Of a DNA stretch of 32,067 nucleotides, positions 26,995-32,067 are shown in pieces. The stretch spans positions 1 through 32,067 of the forward strand of contig JAILZQ010000016.1 of NCBI GenBank assembly GCA_023512415.1, read 5' to 3'. The DNA comes from Geminicoccaceae bacterium. Lineage in GTDB: Bacteria; Pseudomonadota; Alphaproteobacteria; Geminicoccales; Geminicoccaceae. Below the pieces are notes generated by a model. It did not search any database and was not told the origin of the DNA. It saw nothing but the letters and a program-made list of their open reading frames with translations. Positions within the stretch are counted from its first letter, which is position 1. Each line of letters opens with the position of its first letter. A program made the position numbers and the translations under genes.

Positions 26995-28500
26995 GTGGCT
27001 GCGGCGCCGCTCCTCGAGCTGCGCGGGGTCTCGAAGGCGTATCCGGGCGTGCTCGCGCTCGACCGGGTCGACCTCGAGCTCCGCGCCGGTGAGGTGCACG
27101 TCCTCTTCGGCGAAAACGGCGCCGGCAAGTCCACGCTGATCTCGCTCGTGGCCGGCGTGCAGACGCCGGATACGGGCGAGATCCGGCTCGCCGGGACGGC
27201 GGTCCGCTTCGCTTCCGTGCACGAGGCGCGCCGGGCCGGGGTCTCGGCGGTGTTCCAGGAGTTCTCGCTGGTCCCGCAGCTCACCGTGGCCGAGAACATC
27301 GTGCTCGGCGACGAACCTCGGCGCGGCCTCCTGCTCGACGTGGCCGCGGCGCGGCGGATCGCCCGCGAGCTCCTCGACCGGCTGGGCTTCGCCCTCGACC
27401 CGGACGCCCGAGTGGAGGGCCTCACCCGCGCCGAACAGCAGATGGTCGAGATCGCCAAGGCGTTCCGCAGCGAGCCCAGGGTCCTCGTCCTCGACGAGCC
27501 GACCGCGTCCTTGACCGAACGGGAGGCCCGGCGGCTGCTCGCCCTCGTCGAACAGCTCGAGGCCCAGGGGGTGGGGGTCCTCTACATCACCCACCGGATG
27601 GGCGAGATCCGCCGGATCGGCGATCGGGTCACGGTCCTGCGCGACGGGCGGAAAATCGCGACCGTGCCGGCCACGACCGCCGAGGACGAGCTCGTCCGGC
27701 TGATGACCGGGCGGACGATCGAGCAGATCTTCCCGCCCCTGCCCCCCGCGCCGGCGGGCGCGACGGTCCTGCGGGTCGAGGACCTCACGACCCGCTCGGG
27801 GAGCGTCGTGGCAGCCAGCTTCGCGCTCTGTGCGGGGGAGATCTTGGGGTTCGCGGGCCTCGTCGGCTCGGGCAAGTCGGAGGCGGCACGCGCCGTCTTC
27901 GGCATCGAGCCGATCGCCTCCGGCCGGCTGCTGCTCGACGGGGCGCCGGTCGACATCGTGACCCCGGCTGCGATGCTCGCCCGGGGCGTGCTCTACCTGC
28001 CGCCCGACCGACGCGAGGAAGGGCTCGCGATGGTCAGGCCCGCGCGCGAGAACATGACGATGGCCGCGCTCGACCGGCCCGAACTCGGTCCCGGGCCCTG
28101 GCTCGGCCCGTTCCGCGAAGCCCGCCTCGCCCACGAACTCGCGCGGCGGATCGAGCTCCGGCCCGCCGCCCCCGAGCGCACGGTCGAGCTCTTCTCCGGC
28201 GGCAACCAGCAGAAGGTCCTGCTCTCCCGGGCGCTGGCCCGGCCGGTTCGGCTCTTGATGCTCGACGAGCCCACCGTGGGCGTCGACATGGCCACCCGAG
28301 CGGCGATCTACCGGCTCGTCGTGGAGCTCGCCGAGCGGGGCACGGCGATCCTCCTCGTCTCCTCCGATCTGCCCGAGATCCTCCACCTCTCCCATCGCGT
28401 GCTCGTCTTCCATCGCGGCCGGGTCCGCGCCGAGCTCGTCGGCGCCGAGATCGGCGAGGAGGCGGTGCTGCAGCATTTCTTCGAGCGCGAGGCGGCATGA
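26995..28500 (+). CDS. Sugar-type ABC transporter ATP-binding protein (tandem ATPase, RbsA-like)
   Basis: ELRGVSKAYPGVLALDRVDLELRAGEVHVLFGENGAGKSTL; VLVLDEPTASLT; second half FSGGNQQKVLLSRAL, LLMLDEPTVGVD. GTG start at 26995. Confidence 0.92.
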   Translation: MAAAPLLELRGVSKAYPGVLALDRVDLELRAGEVHVLFGENGAGKSTLISLVAGVQTPDTGEIRLAGTAVRFASVHEARRAGVSAVFQEFSLVPQLTVAENIVLGDEPRRGLLLDVAAARRIARELLDRLGFALDPDARVEGLTRAEQQMVEIAKAFRSEPRVLVLDEPTASLTEREARRLLALVEQLEAQGVGVLYITHRMGEIRRIGDRVTVLRDGRKIATVPATTAEDELVRLMTGRTIEQIFPPLPPAPAGATVLRVEDLTTRSGSVVAASFALCAGEILGFAGLVGSGKSEAARAVFGIEPIASGRLLLDGAPVDIVTPAAMLARGVLYLPPDRREEGLAMVRPARENMTMAALDRPELGPGPWLGPFREARLAHELARRIELRPAAPERTVELFSGGNQQKVLLSRALARPVRLLMLDEPTVGVDMATRAAIYRLVVELAERGTAILLVSSDLPEILHLSHRVLVFHRGRVRAELVGAEIGEEAVLQHFFEREAA

Positions 28501-29537
28501 TCGAGACCGACCGCGCCACCGCGCTCGCCGCACCGGGGCCGGCCGAAAGGGTGCGGTTGTTGCTCGTGCGCCTGTTCGTCCGGCTGGGCGTTCTGCCGTT
28601 CCTGTTGCTCATTGCGGTGATCGTCTTCGCGTCGTTGTCCGAGAATTTCTTGACGGTCCGCAACCTCACCAACGTCGTCCGCCAGGCGGTCTATCTGTTG
28701 ATCGTCTCGCTCGGCCAGATGCTGGCACTCTTGACCGGCGGCTTCGACCTCTCGGTCGGCACGATCCTGGCACTGACCTCGGTGGTGAGCGCGTCGGCCA
28801 TGGCCGCGGCGCACGCGGCCTTTCCCGAACTGCCCTGGCTCTCGATCGCGCTCGGCTCGATGGCCGGCCTCGCGGCCGGGACCGCGATCGGGGTCGCGAA
28901 CGGGCTCGGCGTGGCGCTCTTCGGCGTCTCGCCCTTCATCATGACCCTCGGCATGGCCTCGGTCGGCTTCGGCATCGCGCTTTATTTGACCGGGGGCGTT
29001 CCCGTTTACGGGATGCCGGTCCTGTTCGGCGAGGTCTTCGGCTTCGGCACGCTCTTGGGCGTGCCGGTTCCGATCCTGATCGCTGCGCTTCTCGTCCTCG
29101 TCATGCTCGTGCTCGTCTACCGCACGCGGCTCGGCCGCTCGTTCTACGCGGTGGGCGGCAACATCAAGGCGGCTCGCCTCTCGGGCATCGACACCCGCCG
29201 GGTGCTGTTCACGACCTACGTGCTCTGCGCGCTCGCCACCTCGATCGGCGGGCTCTTGCTGACCGCTCGTCTGGACACCGGCGAGGCCAACATCGGCGCC
29301 TCGATGCCGCTCGAATCGATCGCCGCCTGCGTGATCGCCGGTGTGTCGCTGCGCGGCGGGGTCGGTCGGGTCGAGAACGTGGTCTTGGGCGCCCTCTTCA
29401 TCGTGCTCGTCCAGAACGGGATGAACCTCGCCCGGATCGAGTCCTACCTCCAGACCGTGGTCCTCGGCCTCCTGTTGATCCTCGCCGTCATCGCCGACCA
29501 GCTCCGGCTGCGGGCGATGGCGAGCCTGCGCGCGTGA
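28497..29537 (+). CDS. Sugar-type ABC transporter permease (RbsC-like)
   Basis: 346 aa polytopic; NLTNVVRQAVYLLIVSLGQMLALLTGGFDLSVGTILAL; GRSFYAVGGNIKAARLSGIDTRRV; ATGA overlap with the ATPase. Confidence 0.92.
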   Translation: MIETDRATALAAPGPAERVRLLLVRLFVRLGVLPFLLLIAVIVFASLSENFLTVRNLTNVVRQAVYLLIVSLGQMLALLTGGFDLSVGTILALTSVVSASAMAAAHAAFPELPWLSIALGSMAGLAAGTAIGVANGLGVALFGVSPFIMTLGMASVGFGIALYLTGGVPVYGMPVLFGEVFGFGTLLGVPVPILIAALLVLVMLVLVYRTRLGRSFYAVGGNIKAARLSGIDTRRVLFTTYVLCALATSIGGLLLTARLDTGEANIGASMPLESIAACVIAGVSLRGGVGRVENVVLGALFIVLVQNGMNLARIESYLQTVVLGLLLILAVIADQLRLRAMASLRA

Positions 29538-30289
29538 GGGCAGCTCCGATGGTGCCGATCAACTGCGACATGGGCGAAAGCTTCGGCCTCTGGCGGATGG
29601 GCGACGATGCCGGGCTCATGCCGCTCGTCGACCTCGCCAACGTCGCCTGCGGCTTCCACGCCTCCGACTTCGAGCACATGCACGCGACCGTGCGGCTCGC
29701 CAAACGCCACGGCGTGAAGGTGGGGGCGCACCCCTCCCTGCCGGATCGGCAGGGCTTCGGCCGGCGTGCGATGGTGATGCGCCGCGACGAGCTCGCCGAC
29801 TGCATCCTCTACCAGGTGGGCGCCCTCACCGCCTTCCTGCGCGCCGAAGGCATCGAGCTCCACCACATCAAGCCGCACGGGGCCCTCTACGGGATGGCCG
29901 CGCGCGATCCCGAGGTGGCGCACGCCATCTGCGACGCCGCTTCGGTGTTCGGCATGCCGATCCTGGGCATGGCCGGCACCGAGCACGAGCGCATCTACCC
30001 GGCCCGCGGCCTCCGGCTCGTGCGCGAGTTCTACGCCGATCTCGACTACGACGAAGCGGGCCGGCTCGTGATCACCCGCGAGCACCACGCGGTCGATCCG
30101 GACGAGGCGGCGGCGCGGGTGGTGCGTGCCGTGAAGGAGGGGGTGGTGCGCTCGACCGCGGGCACGGACGTCCCGGTCGTGGTCGAGACCGTCTGCGTCC
30201 ATTCCGATACACCGAACGCGGTCGCGATCGCCGGAGCCGTGCGCGCGGCGCTCGCCGCTCTCGGCGGCGCGGCCAACCAGGAGAGCTGA
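29534..30289 (+). CDS. pxpA: 5-oxoprolinase subunit A / LamB-YcsF family
   Basis: VPINCDMGESFGLW, LANVACGFHASD, GVKVGAHPSLPDRQGFGRR, HHIKPHGALYG are hallmark LamB/YcsF motifs. GTG at 29534 or ATG at 29549 start. Confidence 0.92.
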   Translation: MRAAPMVPINCDMGESFGLWRMGDDAGLMPLVDLANVACGFHASDFEHMHATVRLAKRHGVKVGAHPSLPDRQGFGRRAMVMRRDELADCILYQVGALTAFLRAEGIELHHIKPHGALYGMAARDPEVAHAICDAASVFGMPILGMAGTEHERIYPARGLRLVREFYADLDYDEAGRLVITREHHAVDPDEAAARVVRAVKEGVVRSTAGTDVPVVVETVCVHSDTPNAVAIAGAVRAALAALGGAANQES

Positions 30290-30293
30290 GAAC

Positions 30294-30536
30294 ATGGCCA
30301 AGAAAGAAATCCTTTCGCCCCTGCCCGGGACCTTCTACCGCCGGCCGGCGCCCGACCAGCCGCCCTACAAAAGCGAGGGCGATCCGGTGGCGGTGGGCGA
30401 CGTCGTGGGCCTCGTCGAGGTCATGAAGTCGTTCAACGAGGTGAAGAGCGAGGTCGAGGGCAAGCTCGTGCGCTTCTTGGTCGAGAACGAGGATGCGGTG
30501 ATGGCCGGCCAGCCGCTCGCCGAGCTCGAGGGCTGA
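30294..30536 (+). CDS. Small biotinyl-carrier (acetyl-CoA carboxylase BCCP-like) protein
   Basis: 80 aa; GDPVAVGDVVGLVEVMKSFNEVKSEVEGKLVRFLVENEDAVMAGQPL: biotin attachment context with MK. Confidence 0.88.
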   Translation: MAKKEILSPLPGTFYRRPAPDQPPYKSEGDPVAVGDVVGLVEVMKSFNEVKSEVEGKLVRFLVENEDAVMAGQPLAELEG

Positions 30537-30541
30537 GCGCG

Positions 30542-31906
30542 TTGGCGATCCGCACCCTCCTCGTCGCCAACCGCGGCGAGATCGCGCTCCGCATCCAGCG
30601 GGCCGCGCGCGAGCTCGGCATCCGCGTGGTCCAGGCCCATTCGGCGGCGGATCGCGATTCCCTGCCGGTGCGGCTCGCCGATGCGGCGGTCGAGATCGGC
30701 CCGCCACCGGCCAAGAAGTCCTATCTCTCGATCCCGGCGATCGTCGAGGCGGCGAAAAAGGTCGGCGCGGACGCCGTACACCCCGGCTACGGCTTCCTGG
30801 CCGAGAACGGCGAGTTCGCCGATGCCTGCGAGGTGGCCGGCCTCGTCTTCGTCGGTCCCACGGGCGACACGATCCGGGCGATGGGCGACAAGGTCGAGGC
30901 GCGCCGGCTCGCCGCCGAAGCGGGCGTGCCCACCGTGCCCGGCAGTGCGGGGCGGATCCACGAGCTCGAGGAGGCCCGCGAGGTCCTCGCGCGTACCGGC
31001 TTCCCGGTGATGATCAAGGCCGCGGCCGGTGGCGGCGGACGCGGGATCCGCATCGCGCGCGACGCGGAGGAGCTCGCCCGGCTCTGGCCGCAGGCGCGCG
31101 CGGAGGCCCTGGCCGCCTTCGGTGACGGCGGGCTCTACCTCGAGAAACGGATCGAGCGGGCCCGCCATCTCGAGGTCCAGGTGCTGGGCGACGGCCGGCA
31201 GGTGATCCACCTCTTCGAGCGCGACTGCTCCCTGCAGCGCCGCCGGCAGAAGCTCTGGGAGGAGGCCCCGGCCGTCCGGCTCGATCCCACGGTGCGCGAG
31301 CGGCTGTGCGCCGCCGCCGTCCGGCTCGCCGAGCGGGTCCACTATCGTGGGGCCGGCACGGTCGAGTTCCTGTTCGACGAAGACCGCGGAGAATTCTACT
31401 TCCTCGAGATGAACACCCGCATCCAGGTCGAGCATCCGGTGAGCGAGGAGATCACCGGGGTCGACCTGGTCAAGGCGATGCTCGAGATCGCGGGTGGTGC
31501 CCCCCTGCCCTTCCGCCAGCAGGACGTGGTCCCGCGCGGGCACGCGATCGAGGTGCGGATCAACGCCGAGGACCCGGGGCGCGATTTCGCCCCGCATCCC
31601 GGGCGGATCGCGAGCCTCGAACTGCCGGGCGGGCCCGGGGTGCGGATCGACACCGCACTCTACGCTGGCTACGAGGTCCCGCCCTTCTACGATTCCCTGC
31701 TCATGAAGCTGATCGCCCGCGGCCGCGACCGCGCGGAGGCGCTCGCTCGGCTCGAGCGGGCCTTGGGAGAACTCGCGATCGGTGGGATCCCGACCACGGC
31801 GGGGCTGCACCGGCTCCTGGTCCGCGCACCCGAAGTCCGGGGCTGGGACGTGCACACGGCCTGGCTCGAGCCCTGGCTCGAATCGAACCGAGAAAAGCTC
31901 GCGTGA
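30542..31906 (+). CDS. accC: Biotin carboxylase
   Basis: 454 aa; TLLVANRGEIALRIQRAARELGI, HPGYGFLAEN, VMIKAAAGGGGRGIR, FLEMNTRIQVEHPVSE. TTG start. Confidence 0.92.
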   Translation: MAIRTLLVANRGEIALRIQRAARELGIRVVQAHSAADRDSLPVRLADAAVEIGPPPAKKSYLSIPAIVEAAKKVGADAVHPGYGFLAENGEFADACEVAGLVFVGPTGDTIRAMGDKVEARRLAAEAGVPTVPGSAGRIHELEEAREVLARTGFPVMIKAAAGGGGRGIRIARDAEELARLWPQARAEALAAFGDGGLYLEKRIERARHLEVQVLGDGRQVIHLFERDCSLQRRRQKLWEEAPAVRLDPTVRERLCAAAVRLAERVHYRGAGTVEFLFDEDRGEFYFLEMNTRIQVEHPVSEEITGVDLVKAMLEIAGGAPLPFRQQDVVPRGHAIEVRINAEDPGRDFAPHPGRIASLELPGGPGVRIDTALYAGYEVPPFYDSLLMKLIARGRDRAEALARLERALGELAIGGIPTTAGLHRLLVRAPEVRGWDVHTAWLEPWLESNREKLA

Positions 31907-32067
31907 AGGAGGTGGCGGTGGCGAGGACGGAATCGCGATATTCCTTCGGCGGTGACGAGCATCTCTTCGTCGAGATCGACGAAGAGATGTCGCTCGAGGC
32001 CTTCTTCAAGAGCCTTTCGGTCTGCACCGCGATCGAGGAGGCCGGCATCCGGGGTGTGACCGAGATC
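31903..32067 (+). CDS. pxpB: 5-oxoprolinase subunit B / KipI family carboxyltransferase domain protein, N-terminal part (runs off window)
   Basis: VKEVAVARTESRYSFGGDEHLFVEIDEEMSLEAFFKSLSVCTAIEEAGIRGVTEI, consistent with PxpB/KipI N-terminus; operon context; GTG overlaps accC stop. Confidence 0.75.
   Translation, partial: MKEVAVARTESRYSFGGDEHLFVEIDEEMSLEAFFKSLSVCTAIEEAGIRGVTEI
31960..31989. repeat. Perfect 14-bp inverted repeat inside the pxpB coding sequence
   Basis: CATCTCTTCGTCGA-ga-TCGACGAAGAGATG read directly. Confidence 0.85.

Noticed and set aside
1-32067. CRISPR arrays, tRNA or rRNA genes, IS elements/transposases
   Set aside because: No direct-repeat arrays, cloverleaf-like or rRNA sequence, and no transposase or integrase translation noticed by eye; not checked with software.

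Overview
GC-rich proteobacterial window, gene-dense and mostly ordinary in layout, with several accessory modules. From left to right: a betaproteobacterial-type dusB(3' end)-fis-purH start; about 1.6 kb with no convincing CDS; a CBS-domain hemolysin/CorC-like membrane protein; a class V aminotransferase; a DUF1499-type protein; a NitT/TauT-type ABC importer (permease, NMT1-like binding protein, ATPase) plus an uncharacterised protein; a J-domain/TM/OmpA-like fusion; an HExxH-type metallohydrolase; a copper block (copA-type P1B ATPase, multicopper oxidase, DUF411); a HemL-like aminotransferase next to a BciB/HCAR (FrhB-like) reductase; a DabA/DabB inorganic-carbon uptake pair with a divergent LysR gene; a second LysR; and a long operon joining a TorT-like binding protein and a sugar-type ABC transporter to PxpA, a small biotinyl carrier, biotin carboxylase and the start of PxpB. 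The most notable observations are: (i) a sharp codon-usage switch inside purH, suggesting an assembly chimera or recombination junction near 598-640; (ii) the J-domain/TM/OmpA-like fusion; (iii) the TorT-ABC plus biotin-dependent Pxp-type operon; (iv) the HemL-like/BciB-like pair convergent with the DAB operon, with a 13-bp-stem hairpin in the overlap; (v) perfect inverted repeats at the LysR start codon and inside pxpB. All assignments come from reading the translations and motifs; no database search was run.
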